A stretch of 64,000 bases of DNA from Streptomyces bottropensis ATCC 25435 (GCF_000383595.1 NZ_KB911581.1:620001-684000), one strand, 5' to 3'. Shown: positions 40,983-50,268, counted from the first letter of the stretch. The notes: generated from the sequence alone by a model not told the origin. Translations and numbers: made by a program.

Positions 40983-42188
40983 ATGGCCGTGTGGGACGAC
41001 CTGGTGGGGCAGGAGCGGCTGAGTGCGCAGCTCGACGCCGCCGCTCGGGACGCGGACGCGATCGTCACCGCCGCGACGACGGGCACCGCACCTCCGGAGG
41101 CGTCGAGGATGACGCACGCGTGGCTGTTCACCGGGCCGCCGGGTTCGGGACGGACGACCGCGGCGCGGGCGTTCGCGGCGGCACTGCAGTGTGTGAGTCC
41201 GGACCGGGCGCTCGGGGGGAGCCCCGGGTGCGGGTTCTGCGACGGATGTCATACGGCGCTGGTGGGGACGCACGCCGATGTCAGCACCGTGGCGGCGGTG
41301 GGTGCGCAGATCCTGGTCGACGACATGCGGGACACCGTGCGCAAGTCGTACACCTCACCGGCGAACGGGCGCTGGCAGGTGATCCTCGTCGAGGACGCCG
41401 AGCGGTTGAACGAGAAGTCGGCGAACGCGGTGCTCAAGGCCGTCGAGGAGCCGGCCCCGCGGACGGTGTGGATGCTGTGCGCGCCGTCGCTGGAGGACGT
41501 GCTGCCGACCATTCGCTCGCGGTGCCGGCACGTCGGGTTGCTCACACCGTCGGTGGACGCGGTGGCGGACATGCTCGTACGGCGCGACGGCATCGAGCCG
41601 GAGGCGGCGGCGGTGGCCGCTCGGGCCACCCAGGGACACATCGAGTGGGCCCGGCGGCTGGCCACGGACCCGCGGGCCCGGGAGCGGCGGGCCGCGGTGC
41701 TGAAGCTGCCGCTGCGGGTCGAGGACATCGGGGGGTGCCTCAAGGCCGCGCAGGAGCTGGTGGACGCCGCGTCGGAGGAGTCGAAGCAGCTGGCCGAAGA
41801 GGTCGACACCAAGGAGACCGAGGAGCTGAAGGCGGCGCTCGGCGCGGCGCAGGGCGGGCGCATGCCGCGCGGTACGGCGGGGGTGATGAAGGACCTGGAG
41901 GACAAGCAGAAGCGGCGGCGCACGCGGGCGCAGCGGGACAGCCTGGATCTCGCGCTGACCGAGCTGACCGGGTTCTACCGGGATGTGCTGGCCCTGCAGA
42001 TGGGGGCGCGGGTCGCGCTCGCCAACGTCGAGGTGCGGGACAGCCTGGAGCGGATGGCGCGGGGTGGCACGCCGGAGTCGACCCTGCGGCGGATCGACGC
42101 GATCGCGGGCTGCCGGGAGGCGCTGGAGAGGAATGTGTCGCCGCTGCTGGCCGTGGAGGCGATGACGATGGCGCTGCGGGCTGGGTGA
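40983..42188 (+). CDS. holB: DNA polymerase III subunit delta'
   Basis: ATG 40983 starts MAVWDDLVGQERLSAQL, the normal beginning of delta' (401 residues). The clamp-loader AAA+ domain has GPPGSGRTTAARAFA (Arg where Walker A normally has Lys), a zinc site CGFCDGCHTALVGTHAD, VILVEDAERLNEKSANAVLK (Walker B-like) and SRCRHVGL (sensor, SRC motif). Delta' is the ATPase-inactive stator of the clamp loader, so the altered P-loop is expected. The insert with GTAGVMKDLEDKQKRRRTRA is usual in actinobacteria. The gap to tmk is 165 bp. Confidence 0.9.
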   Translation: MAVWDDLVGQERLSAQLDAAARDADAIVTAATTGTAPPEASRMTHAWLFTGPPGSGRTTAARAFAAALQCVSPDRALGGSPGCGFCDGCHTALVGTHADVSTVAAVGAQILVDDMRDTVRKSYTSPANGRWQVILVEDAERLNEKSANAVLKAVEEPAPRTVWMLCAPSLEDVLPTIRSRCRHVGLLTPSVDAVADMLVRRDGIEPEAAAVAARATQGHIEWARRLATDPRARERRAAVLKLPLRVEDIGGCLKAAQELVDAASEESKQLAEEVDTKETEELKAALGAAQGGRMPRGTAGVMKDLEDKQKRRRTRAQRDSLDLALTELTGFYRDVLALQMGARVALANVEVRDSLERMARGGTPESTLRRIDAIAGCREALERNVSPLLAVEAMTMALRAG

Positions 42189-42190
42189 CG

Positions 42191-42302
42191 TCGGGGGCGG
42201 CAGGGGACGTCGGACGTCACGGGAGTGACAGGACGTCGGACGGCACGGTGGCGGCGGGATGTCAGACCGCACGGTGGCGGCAGGACGTCGGACGTCACGG
42301 GG
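42191..42302. repeat. Imperfect direct repeats behind holB
   Basis: Variants of GGACGTCGGACGTCACGG occur three times, and CGCACGGTGGCGGC-type units twice, in the space between holB and the next gene. They look like degenerate tandem copies without coding sense. Confidence 0.5.
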
Positions 42303-42434
42303 ACGACGGAGCTGCGGCGTCCTCCTTGTCGTGGCGGGCGGCCGGTGTGGCGCGTTCAGTTGACTGCGTCACTCGTACGAGCAGCGTTTGTTCTCATTCG
42401 TGATCAATTGAGTGGTTCTGGTTACGCTCGCGAG

Positions 42435-44021
42435 ATGCACACCAGGCGTACTTCCCGGCCGAACCGGTCCCTGAGGGTCGGCGGCGCGTTGCTCGCCGCC
42501 GCCGCGCTGCTCGTCGCGGGCTGCTCCTCCGGCGGCTCCCGTACGGCGGCCACCGTGGCGGACGGGGGGCCCGGCCTGGGCGCGCAGCCCCGGGCGACAC
42601 CGTCGGTGCCGGCCGCGTACTACGAGCAGAGGCTGCGCTGGCGCGACTGCGAGGTCGCCGGTTTCCAGTGCGCCACGATGAAGGCGCCCCTCGACTACGC
42701 GAAGCCGGGCGAAGGCGACATCAGGCTGGCCGTCTCGCGCCGGAAGGCGACGGGCCCCGGGAAGCGCCTCGGCTCGCTGCTGGTCAATCCCGGCGGGCCG
42801 GGCGGGTCGGCGGTCGGGTACGTGCAGGGGTACGCGGGCATCGGCTACCCGGCCGAGGTACGGGCGCGGTACGACATGGTGGCGGTGGACCCGCGGGGCG
42901 TGGCCGGCAGCGAGCCGGTCGAATGCCTCACCGGGCGCCAGATGGACACGTACACGCAGACGGACCTCACCCCGGACGGGACGGGGGAGACGGCGAAGCT
43001 GGTCGCGGCGTACAAGCGGTTCGCGGAGGGGTGTGGGCAGCGGGCGCCGCGGCTGCTGCGGCACGTCTCCACCGTCGAGGCGGCCCGGGACATGGACATC
43101 CTGCGGGGTGTGCTGGGCGACGAGAAGCTGACCTACGTGGGCGCCTCGTACGGCACGTTCCTCGGGGCGACGTACGCGGAGCTGTTCCCGAAGCGCGTCG
43201 GCCGACTGGTGCTGGACGGCGCGCTGGACCCCTCGCTGCCCGCCCACCGGCTCAACCAGGAGCAGACGGCCGGCTTCGCGAAGGCCTTCCAGGCCTTCGC
43301 GAAGGACTGCGTGGGGCGGAAGGACTGTGTGCTGGGGCGCACGCCCGCGCAGGTCGGCGACCGTCTGCGCGCGTTCTTCGAGCGGCTGGACACACGGCCG
43401 CTCCGGACCGGTGACGCCGACGGACGGCGCCTCGGCGAGGCCCTGGCCACGACCGGGGTGATCGCGGCGATGTACGACGAGGGGGCGTGGCCGCGGCTGC
43501 GCCAGGTGCTGACCGAGGCGGTCGGGAAGGGCGACGGCGCCGGCCTGCTCGCCCTCTCGGACAGCTACTTCGAACGCGGCCCCGGCGGCACCTACTCCAA
43601 CCTGATGTACGCCAACGCGGCCGTGAACTGCCTCGACCTCCCGGCCGCCTACGACAGCCCCGAAGAGGTCGAACGGGCCCTCCCCAAGTTCGAGAAGGCG
43701 TCCCCGGTGTTCGGCCGGGCCCTCGCGTGGGCCTCCCTGAACTGTGCGTACTGGCCGGTGCGGGCGACGGGCGGACCGCACCGCATCGAGGCGAAGGGTG
43801 CCGCCCCGATCGTCGTCGTCGGCACCACGCGCGACCCCGCGACCCCCTACCGCTGGGCCCGTGCGCTCGCCTCCCAGCTCTCCTCCGCCCGCCTCCTCAC
43901 CTACGACGGCGACGGCCACACGGCCTACGGCCGCGGCAGCGCCTGCATCGACTCCACGATCAACGCCTACCTGCTCCGCGGCACGCCCCCCACGGACGGA
44001 AAGCGCTGCTCAGCGCCCTGA
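42435..44021 (+). CDS. Secreted lipoprotein peptidase, alpha/beta-hydrolase fold (tripeptidyl aminopeptidase type)
   Basis: ATG 42435 gives 528 residues. The signal peptide ends in lipobox LLVAGC (Cys about 31). The hydrolase has an oxyanion-type LLVNPGGPGGSAVGYV, the nucleophile elbow VGASYGTFLGATYAELFP, and a C-terminal TTRDPATPY (Asp) with GDGHTAYG (His). This is the layout of Streptomyces SlpD/SlpE and tripeptidyl aminopeptidases, which remove short peptides from the N-terminus of extracellular proteins. The C-terminal TAP-like domain begins near 410. It is the last gene before the tRNA. Confidence 0.85.
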   Translation: MHTRRTSRPNRSLRVGGALLAAAALLVAGCSSGGSRTAATVADGGPGLGAQPRATPSVPAAYYEQRLRWRDCEVAGFQCATMKAPLDYAKPGEGDIRLAVSRRKATGPGKRLGSLLVNPGGPGGSAVGYVQGYAGIGYPAEVRARYDMVAVDPRGVAGSEPVECLTGRQMDTYTQTDLTPDGTGETAKLVAAYKRFAEGCGQRAPRLLRHVSTVEAARDMDILRGVLGDEKLTYVGASYGTFLGATYAELFPKRVGRLVLDGALDPSLPAHRLNQEQTAGFAKAFQAFAKDCVGRKDCVLGRTPAQVGDRLRAFFERLDTRPLRTGDADGRRLGEALATTGVIAAMYDEGAWPRLRQVLTEAVGKGDGAGLLALSDSYFERGPGGTYSNLMYANAAVNCLDLPAAYDSPEEVERALPKFEKASPVFGRALAWASLNCAYWPVRATGGPHRIEAKGAAPIVVVGTTRDPATPYRWARALASQLSSARLLTYDGDGHTAYGRGSACIDSTINAYLLRGTPPTDGKRCSAP

Positions 44022-44155
44022 ACCCGGCCCGCCGCGACGGCCCGTCCGGGCCTGTACCGAACCCGTCGCCGGGAGCTCCGATCCCTGGTTCGGAGCTCCC
44101 GGGAAACTGTGTAGACTTACCGACGTTGCTGATCGCACCATAGTGCGGACAGCGC

Positions 44156-44232
44156 GCCGCCTTAGCTCAGATGGCCAGAGCAACGCACTCGTAATGCGTA
44201 GGTCTCGGGTTCGAATCCCGAAGGCGGCTCCA
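44156..44232 (+). tRNA. tRNA-Thr (anticodon CGU)
   Basis: The acceptor stem GCCGCCT/AGGCGGC is perfect, the anticodon stem ACGCA/TGCGT frames CTCGTAA with anticodon CGT (44190-44192), and the T-arm reads CTCGGGTTCGAATCCCGA. CCA is encoded. It decodes ACG. A terminator follows at once. Confidence 0.95.
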
Positions 44233-44235
44233 TTG

Positions 44236-44268
44236 AACCCCCAGGTCGAATCTGATCTGGGGGTTTTC
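44236..44268 (+). terminator. Terminator of the tRNA-Thr gene
   Basis: AACCCCCAGGTC and GATCTGGGGGTT pair with one mismatch around a 6-nt loop, followed by a TTTT run. Confidence 0.85.
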
Positions 44269-44269
44269 C

Positions 44270-44517
44270 TGTCTGCGGCGAGCACTCGCGTTCGGGCTTC
44301 TCGGTCGCGTTTCTCGTCGCCCAGGAGTGGCAACCCCATTGCGCGAGTCCGCCCACCGCGAGGGACACGAGAATCGCTCCCCAGTCGATGACGTGGGGCA
44401 GGCCCGGGAAGAGCGCGAGGAAGGCGAGGGTGGCGGCGAAGCCGGCTAGGAACGCTGCGACCTTGGCGCGGCGGCGCCGCCTCTTCGACCCCTGGCGCCA
44501 TGTTGCTGCTCGATCAT
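44270..44517 (-). pseudogene. Frameshifted small membrane protein gene
   Basis: On the minus strand ATG 44517 begins MIEQQHGAR. After a one-base shift in a run of G near 44485 the frame reads SKRRRRRAKVAAFLAGFAAT, LAFLALFPGLPHVIDWGAIL, VSLAVGGLAQWGCHSW, which is two convincing hydrophobic segments with a basic leader. No stop occurs before the tRNA terminator, so the 3' end seems lost. It is probably a remnant of a mobile or variable gene beside the tRNA. Confidence 0.35.
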
Positions 44518-44648
44518 GAACAACTCACTTAGTGATGTGGTGACACCGGCTCACGCGCCGCCCGCCGTGGACGTGGAGGTGGGCGCACGCCTTGCCGTAA
44601 CGAGGCTGAGCCTGGGAAGAGTTGTCCCGCATTAGGTCGATCTCGCAC

Positions 44649-44835
44649 TCATTGTGCGTCTTGCCCCGAGACGGTGCTATAGGGCCGATTGCTTGTGTCG
44701 GTGTACGTGAAGTCGATGCGCCCGTTGTAGAAGCCGCTGCTCATCGCTCCGACGAACGCGACCTGTCGGCGTGGTGAGGGCAAGTGCTCCTGCGGCGGCC
44801 AGAGCCGTGGTGAAGCGTGCGATGTGCTGCTGCAT
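44649..44835 (-). pseudogene. Frameshifted small secreted protein gene
   Basis: ATG 44835 encodes MQQHIARFTTALAAAGALAL, a signal-peptide-like start. After a single-base frame change near TTPTGR, a second frame continues RQVAFVGAMSSGFYNGRIDF, TYTDTSNRPYSTVSGQDAQ and stop. The total length of 187 nt is one base over a multiple of three, which supports one indel. Joined, it would be a secreted protein of about 62 residues. The function is unknown. Confidence 0.35.
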
Positions 44836-45249
44836 GACGAACGCAGGCCCCTTGCCGGTGATCTGTCACGCGTCGATTCACTGCGCTGTGTGATCGACGA
44901 CGAGCGGCTGACCGCAAGAGCGTTCATCGCGGCCCGATTTGCTCCTCCGTAACTCGCATCCGGTCGCTCGGTGGTGGTGCGTGGCGTGGCTCTCGTGGCT
45001 GCCGGTCCGTGTGTTCGCGCCGGGGTCGTGGGCGGTGGTGAATGTCGGGAATGTAGAGGCTTCGGTCAAGTGCCCGGACCGGCTTGGGGGTTCGGGTGGG
45101 GGGTGGGGTGTGTCGAGGAGGTGTTCGCCGTCCTCCGGTGGGCTCGGGGGGCGTGGTGGCGGCCACTTGTCGTACGGGGCGCCGGTGTCTCAGGTGACGA
45201 ACGGGTGAGGTGGATGTGGCGTACGTTCGCTGGAGCTATTATGGTGCGG

Positions 45250-45263
45250 GTGATGTGTGTCAC
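45250..45263. promoter_or_regulatory. Candidate Crp-binding site
   Basis: GTGATGTGTGTCAC fits the GTG-N6-GNCAC pattern reported for Streptomyces Crp, and GGTGA/TCACA are near-symmetric half sites. It lies 337 bp ahead of the GT2 gene. A single motif match is weak evidence. Confidence 0.4.
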
Positions 45264-45503
45264 ATTCGCTTTGTTTGTGCGAAGGATTTGGGGAGCGGGA
45301 GGCACAGTGTCCTGACACGGTCGGTTTCTGATCGGGGATGTCCTCAAGTGCTTTGCTGATGAAGAGACTTGGCGAGGCGTGAGGGCAGTCGGGCCGACCT
45401 GGTGCGGGGGTAGGACAGCGTGTGCTGTTCGCTGATGCGGATTCACTCTGTGGAGCTTTCGTGACTTCGACAGGTGAACTCTGTGTTTCTCGTGTGTCGA
45501 GAG

Positions 45504-45518
45504 GGGCCGATTCGGCCC
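45504..45518. promoter_or_regulatory. 15-bp palindrome upstream of the exopolysaccharide operon
   Basis: GGGCCGA and TCGGCCC are exact inverted repeats around a single T, 82 bp before the GT2 start. It has the form of a dimeric repressor operator; no regulator could be assigned. Confidence 0.4.
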
Positions 45519-45599
45519 TAGATTTCCCCGCGTAGACCGCGAACGTCGCACATTTCGTCCACGTGTTTGGGCAAGGCTCCGGCTGGGGGTTCTGGGTTC

Positions 45600-46892
45600 G
45601 TGTCGGATTTCTTCGACGATGTCTGGTCATGGATAGTCATGGCGACCGCCGAGACATCGTGGCGTGAGTTGATGCCGTTGGGCATCGCCGGCGCCTTCGT
45701 CTGGGGCCTGTGGCTCTATCGGGCCGTGCTCTCGCGGTTCGCCAAGCCGGTGGTGAACAACTACCGGACCACGGTCTCCGTGGTGGTGCCGGCCTACCGG
45801 GAGGACGCGAGCATCCTGCTGGACTGCCTCGACACCTGGCTGGAGCAGGGCCCCACCGAGGTCATCATCGTGCCGGACGTGGAGGACACCGAGGTCCTGC
45901 GCAGGCTGTCGCAGGTGAAGGACCCGCGGGTGCGGGTGCTGGCGTTCGAGCACCGCGGCAAGCGGTCGGCGCTCGGGGTGGGGATCCGGGCCGCGACGAG
46001 TGAGCTCGTCGTGCTCGTGGACTCGGACACCCGTTGGGAGCCGGGGCTGCTGGCCGCCGTCCAGATGCCCTTCGTCGACCCCGAGGTCGGCGGTGTGGGC
46101 ACCCAGCAGAACGTCTACCAGCGCCGGACCAGCGTCTGGCGGCGCATCGCCGACTGGCTGGTCAATCTCCGCTACTACGACTACGTGCCGGCCATGGGCC
46201 GCGCCGGCGCCGTGGCCTGCCTGTCCGGTCGTACGGCGGCCTATCGGCGGGCCGCGATCGAGCCCGTCCTGGAGAACCTGGAGAACGAGTTCTTCCTGGG
46301 CCGGCGCTGCGTGGCCGGTGACGACGGGCGGCTGACCTGGCTGGTGCTGGCCTCCGGCTACAAGACCGTGCACCAGTCCTCGGCGCGGGCGATATCGATG
46401 TTCCCCTCCTCGTTCCGCGCCTTCGTCAAGCAGCGCGTGCGCTGGAGCCGGAACTCCTACCGCTGCTATCTGACCGCCCTCTACAAGGGCTGGCTCTGGC
46501 GCGTCCCCCTGGTCACCAAGATCACCGTGCTGCAGATCCTGCTGACGCCGGTGACGATGGGCATGGCGCTCGGGTACCTGCTGTTCAGCCGGCTGGAGCT
46601 GACCGGCCGGGGCGTGTTCCTCGTCCTGGTCTGGCTGCTCGTCGGGCGGGGCATCCGCGGCTACTCGCATCTGCGCAAGCACCCGCAGGAGTTGCTCCTG
46701 CTGCCGCTGCTCGCCCTCGTGGTCATCATGATCTCGCTGCCGATCAAGCTGTTCGCCTTCATCACCATGAACAAGCAGGGCTGGCTGACCCGTACCAGCG
46801 ACCGTATCGGTGGAGAGGGACAGGACTCCGCCTCCCTGGGGAGCACGACGCGGGTCACCGCGTCCACGTGGCCGGAGGTTCAGCAGTCATGA
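45600..46892 (+). CDS. Processive GT2 glycosyltransferase (polysaccharide synthase)
   Basis: GTG 45600 gives 430 residues. An N-terminal membrane helix precedes the GT-A domain: VSVVVPAYREDASILLDCLD, the DxD-type VLVDSDTRWEPG, GDDGRLTWL as the catalytic-base region and QRVRWSRNSYRCYL, the Q/RxxRW motif of processive synthases. Three to four further membrane helices follow (VTMGMALGYLLFS, VFLVLVWLLVG, LLLLPLLALVVIM). This set occurs in hyaluronan, cellulose and alginate (Alg8) synthases, which polymerise and export a chain from nucleotide sugars. It starts a four-gene operon; its stop overlaps the next start (ATGA). Confidence 0.8.
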   Translation: MSDFFDDVWSWIVMATAETSWRELMPLGIAGAFVWGLWLYRAVLSRFAKPVVNNYRTTVSVVVPAYREDASILLDCLDTWLEQGPTEVIIVPDVEDTEVLRRLSQVKDPRVRVLAFEHRGKRSALGVGIRAATSELVVLVDSDTRWEPGLLAAVQMPFVDPEVGGVGTQQNVYQRRTSVWRRIADWLVNLRYYDYVPAMGRAGAVACLSGRTAAYRRAAIEPVLENLENEFFLGRRCVAGDDGRLTWLVLASGYKTVHQSSARAISMFPSSFRAFVKQRVRWSRNSYRCYLTALYKGWLWRVPLVTKITVLQILLTPVTMGMALGYLLFSRLELTGRGVFLVLVWLLVGRGIRGYSHLRKHPQELLLLPLLALVVIMISLPIKLFAFITMNKQGWLTRTSDRIGGEGQDSASLGSTTRVTASTWPEVQQS

Positions 46893-48823
46893 CGCGTCAC
46901 CGACTTTCCGCCGTCCGGGCGACACTCAGGGGCGCGGTCGTGCTGCCCCTCGCCGCCGGTCTGGTCCTCGCCTGCGCGGCCGTCTCCCCGGCCGCGGACG
47001 GGGACGACAAGCCACAGGTCAACGCCGCCGACGCGGAGAACGAGACCGCGCTCGTGGCCGCCGAGGACCACCGCCTCGACCAGGTCCGCGCGGTCGCCGC
47101 CGTCGCCCCCCTCAAGGGCGGTGAGTGGAAGGCGCCGTACCGGCTGGACACCGGCGACGGCTACACGCTGGTCCTCACCGAGCGCAGCAACGCCTACACC
47201 GTCTCGGACCTGCTGGAACTGGCTCCGCAGACTTTCGTCCGCCAGCCGGACGGCGCCTACCTGCTGACCGAGAACATCTATCTCAACGCCGGCGCCAAGC
47301 TGAAGCTGTCCAACCCGGGCGGACTGACGCTGCGGATGGCCAGCAGCAACAAGGGCTTCGTCAGCATCGTCTCCTTCGGCGGCCGGCTGACCCTGGAGGG
47401 CACCCCGCAGGCGCCCCTGCGGATCACGAGCTGGAACGACAAGAAGAACAAGCCGGACAGGGACGTACGGGACGGCCGGGCCTACATCCGCGCCATCGGC
47501 GGCCAGTTCTCCATGAAGTACGCCAAGGTCGGCGATCTCGGCTTCTGGAGCGGGCGCACCGGCGGACTGAGCCTCACCGGGACCGACCGCCCCGACACCG
47601 GCAACATCGAGGACTCGACGGTGTCGCCGGGGACCAAGGCCGGCAGCGGCGGCGTCGTGGCGCAGCCCTCGGGCTCGCTGGCCACGCCGGACACCCGGTT
47701 CTCCGTGCCCAGCCTCTCCTACGTCTCCGCGGAGATCGGTCACTCCACCCTCACGGGCAACGCCTACGGGCTGTTCCTCTCCGGTGCCAACGGCGTCAGC
47801 ATCAGCGACAGCACCGTCCGGCGGAGCCTCGAACACGGCGTGGTCCTGCACCGGTTCGTCACCAACGCCGTCGTCGAGCGGACCATCTCCAAGGAGAACG
47901 GCGGCGACGGGTTCGTGCTGGCCCGTGCCACCGAGCAGGTCCGGGTCAGCGGTTCGACCGCCGAGGGCAACGGCGGCAACGGGTTCACGCTCAGCGGCCG
48001 GCCGCTCGCCAGCGGACCCTCGGCGTCCGGCGAGTCCATCAGCAGCTACGGCTCCAACTCCGTGTCCGACAGCATCGCCACGGACAACGGCCACTACGGC
48101 ATCGAGATCTTCGGCGGCAAGGACGTCGGGGTGCAGAACAACCGGGTCGAGGGCGGTGACATGGGCATCGTGGCCCGCAAGGACGCCACCAAGGTCGCCA
48201 TCACCGGCAACCGGCTGACCGGCCAGTCACGGCAGGGCATCTCGGTGCGCGACGGAGTGACCGCCGCGACGATCACCGGCAACATCGTCGAAGGCACCGA
48301 GACCGGTATCTACATACGGGACTCGGTCGGAGAGATCCGCGGCAACACGATCCAGGACGGCACCAACCACGGCATCACCATGGTCGGCGGGGTCTCGGAG
48401 TCGATCATCACCTACAACGTCATCTCCGGGGTCGGCCCGAGCGCCGTGGACACCACCCGGGCCCACGGTGACATCGCCGTCAAGCAGAACCAGACGTTCG
48501 CCTGGCACGACACCAGCTCCTTCTGGGTCAAGTTCCGGCACTACGCGAGCCCGATGACGCTGCTCTGGGCGTTCATCCTGCTGCTCATCCTGGTCTCGGC
48601 CGTGCTGGGCCGCCGCCAGAGCCGCCGAGGCGGCCGTCGCGGCGGCGGGCGGCTGGGTGTGCACCCGTACGCGGACAAGAAGTCGGTGAGCAACAGCGCG
48701 TCCGTCGTCGAGGTGCCCCTGCGGCAGAACCCCGACCGCAGCTGGTTCTCCAAGGACGAAGAGACCGCCGCCCTGCGGGCTCTGACTCCCCAGTCCGTCC
48801 CAGCCGCCCGTCCGCCCCGCTGA
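46889..48823 (+). CDS. Exported right-handed beta-helix protein, possibly an AlgG/AlgE-like epimerase or lyase
   Basis: ATG 46889 overlaps the GT2 stop and gives 644 residues. A signal peptide (about 1-36) precedes an N-terminal region with PYRLDTGDGYTLVLTERSNA. From about 130 to 540 there are regular beta-helix coils (SISDSTVRRSLEHGVVLHRF, ITGNRLTGQSRQGISVRDGV, ITGNIVEGTETGIYIRDS). A transmembrane helix (about 555-577, MTLLWAFILLLILVSAVL) and a basic cytoplasmic tail end the protein. The carbohydrate-binding/sugar-hydrolase (CASH) helix is the fold of mannuronan C5-epimerase AlgG. Coupling to a synthase suggests it modifies the nascent polymer outside the membrane; the exact reaction is unknown. 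Confidence 0.7.
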   Translation: MTRHRLSAVRATLRGAVVLPLAAGLVLACAAVSPAADGDDKPQVNAADAENETALVAAEDHRLDQVRAVAAVAPLKGGEWKAPYRLDTGDGYTLVLTERSNAYTVSDLLELAPQTFVRQPDGAYLLTENIYLNAGAKLKLSNPGGLTLRMASSNKGFVSIVSFGGRLTLEGTPQAPLRITSWNDKKNKPDRDVRDGRAYIRAIGGQFSMKYAKVGDLGFWSGRTGGLSLTGTDRPDTGNIEDSTVSPGTKAGSGGVVAQPSGSLATPDTRFSVPSLSYVSAEIGHSTLTGNAYGLFLSGANGVSISDSTVRRSLEHGVVLHRFVTNAVVERTISKENGGDGFVLARATEQVRVSGSTAEGNGGNGFTLSGRPLASGPSASGESISSYGSNSVSDSIATDNGHYGIEIFGGKDVGVQNNRVEGGDMGIVARKDATKVAITGNRLTGQSRQGISVRDGVTAATITGNIVEGTETGIYIRDSVGEIRGNTIQDGTNHGITMVGGVSESIITYNVISGVGPSAVDTTRAHGDIAVKQNQTFAWHDTSSFWVKFRHYASPMTLLWAFILLLILVSAVLGRRQSRRGGRRGGGRLGVHPYADKKSVSNSASVVEVPLRQNPDRSWFSKDEETAALRALTPQSVPAARPPR

Positions 48824-48855
48824 CGACGCGTCCCCGCCCATCGGAGTTGCCGTTC

Positions 48856-50268
48856 ATGTCTTCCGAACCGCCCACGCCGAACGAACCGAGCACACCCGGC
48901 GAAGCGAGCACGCCCGGCGAGCCGCCCACGCCCAGTGAACCGCCCATGCCGGGCGAGCCGCCGAGGCCGGGTGAGGCGTCCGTGCCCGGCGAGCCGCCCA
49001 TACCGGGCGTGCCGCCCAGGCCGAGCGAGGCGCCCGCGCCCACCGGGCCGCCCATGCCGGACGCGCCGCACACGTCCGTCCAGCCGCTCACGGCGAGCGA
49101 ACCGCCCGCCCCCGAGCGCGGTTCCGCCCGGCAGCCGGCTCTCTGGCTGGCGGGGGGCGCGTTCCTGCTCGCCCTGGCGGCGCTCGTCGTGGCGGTGACG
49201 CGGGACGGCGGATCGGAGCCCGCCGAGGTCACGGCCGGGGCGACCACCGCCGGGCCCAGGGAGTCCGTGGTCTCACCGACCCCGGACGAGCCGTCCGTCC
49301 TGCCGACCCGCACGGCCGCCCCCGAGGCGGCCCCGACCGAACACGCCACCAGCGGCTCGGTGCCGGACGCCGCGGTGACCTGCCCGCCCGCCTCCGTCAA
49401 GGTGAGCGACGCCACCACGCTCGAACAGGCCCTCGCCCAGGCGCGGCCGGGCGACAGCATCGCCCTGGCCAACGGCGTCTACGCGGGCAACTTCACCGCC
49501 GAGGCCTCCGGCACCGCCGAGAAGCCGATCTTCCTGTGCGGCAGCGCCGGAGCGGTCGTGGACGGCGGTGACACGGACGACGGGTACGCCTTCCACCTGG
49601 ACCGGGTCAGCAACTGGCGGCTGGTGGGCTTCACCGTCCGCAACGCCCAGAAGGGTGTGATGGCGGACGGCGTGGTGGGCACCGTCATCCAGGGCCTCAC
49701 CGTCGAACAGATCGGCGACGAGGCCATCCACCTGCGCAACTTCAGCTCGGACAACATGGTCCGGGACAACACCATCCGCGACACCGGCCTGCGCCGCGAG
49801 AAGTACGGCGAGGGTGTCTACATCGGCACGGCCAAGTCCAACTGGTGCACCGTCAGCGACTGCAAGACGGACGCCAGCGACCGCAACGTGGTGCTCGGCA
49901 ACGACATCCGGGACACGACCGCCGAGTCCATCGACATCAAGGAAGGCACCAGCGACGGCAAGGTCATCGACAACACCTTCGACGGATCGAAGCTGAGCGG
50001 CTCCCACAACAACGACTCCTGGGTCGATGTGAAGGGCAACGGCTGGCTGCTGCAGGGCAACACCGGCAGCAACTCCCCGGAGGACGGCTTCCAGACCCAC
50101 AAGCTCGTCAACGGCTGGGGCACCGGCAACATCTTCAAGGACAACACCGCGAACGTGGACGGGCCCGGTTACGGCTTCCACCTCACGTCCGACGGCAACA
50201 AGGTCACCTGCGACAACAAGGCGAAGGACGCGGCCGAGGGGCTCGCCAACGTCGACTGTTCCTCCTGA
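48856..50268 (+). CDS. Membrane-anchored right-handed beta-helix protein with Pro-rich cytoplasmic tail
   Basis: ATG 48856 is preceded by GGAG at 9 nt and gives 470 residues. Residues 1-95 are repeats of PGEPPxP type, probably disordered. A transmembrane helix follows (about 100-120, ALWLAGGAFLLALAALVVAV), then a Thr/Pro-rich linker. From 175 on comes a pectate-lyase-like beta helix: LEQALAQARPGDSIALANGVY, GTAEKPIFLCGSAGAVVDGG, WRLVGFTVRNAQKGVMADGV. Cys pairs (WCTVSDC, VTCDNK, VDCSS) suggest disulfides. The type II topology puts the helix outside. It probably cleaves or modifies the polysaccharide made by this operon. Confidence 0.7.
   Translation: MSSEPPTPNEPSTPGEASTPGEPPTPSEPPMPGEPPRPGEASVPGEPPIPGVPPRPSEAPAPTGPPMPDAPHTSVQPLTASEPPAPERGSARQPALWLAGGAFLLALAALVVAVTRDGGSEPAEVTAGATTAGPRESVVSPTPDEPSVLPTRTAAPEAAPTEHATSGSVPDAAVTCPPASVKVSDATTLEQALAQARPGDSIALANGVYAGNFTAEASGTAEKPIFLCGSAGAVVDGGDTDDGYAFHLDRVSNWRLVGFTVRNAQKGVMADGVVGTVIQGLTVEQIGDEAIHLRNFSSDNMVRDNTIRDTGLRREKYGEGVYIGTAKSNWCTVSDCKTDASDRNVVLGNDIRDTTAESIDIKEGTSDGKVIDNTFDGSKLSGSHNNDSWVDVKGNGWLLQGNTGSNSPEDGFQTHKLVNGWGTGNIFKDNTANVDGPGYGFHLTSDGNKVTCDNKAKDAAEGLANVDCSS

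Larger units (their letters stand above)
44836..45599. other. Long leader region ahead of the exopolysaccharide operon
   Basis: About 760 bp without a supported gene. It contains a Crp-type site (45250-45263), a GGGCCGA-T-TCGGCCC palindrome (45504-45518) and T-rich tracts unlike the surrounding coding DNA. The promoter of the operon most likely lies near 45230-45300, leaving a 5' untranslated leader of about 300 nt. Confidence 0.4.

Noticed and set aside
37254..41273. 1339-codon open frame antisense to the tmk fusion and holB
   Set aside because: No domain or motif is visible; it arises because the coiled-coil and GC-rich third positions remove stops on the other strand.
44162..44368. Short frame antisense to tRNA-Thr encoding EPPSGFEPETYALRV-type sequence
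   Set aside because: This peptide is a well-known artefact of translating the reverse strand of tRNA genes.
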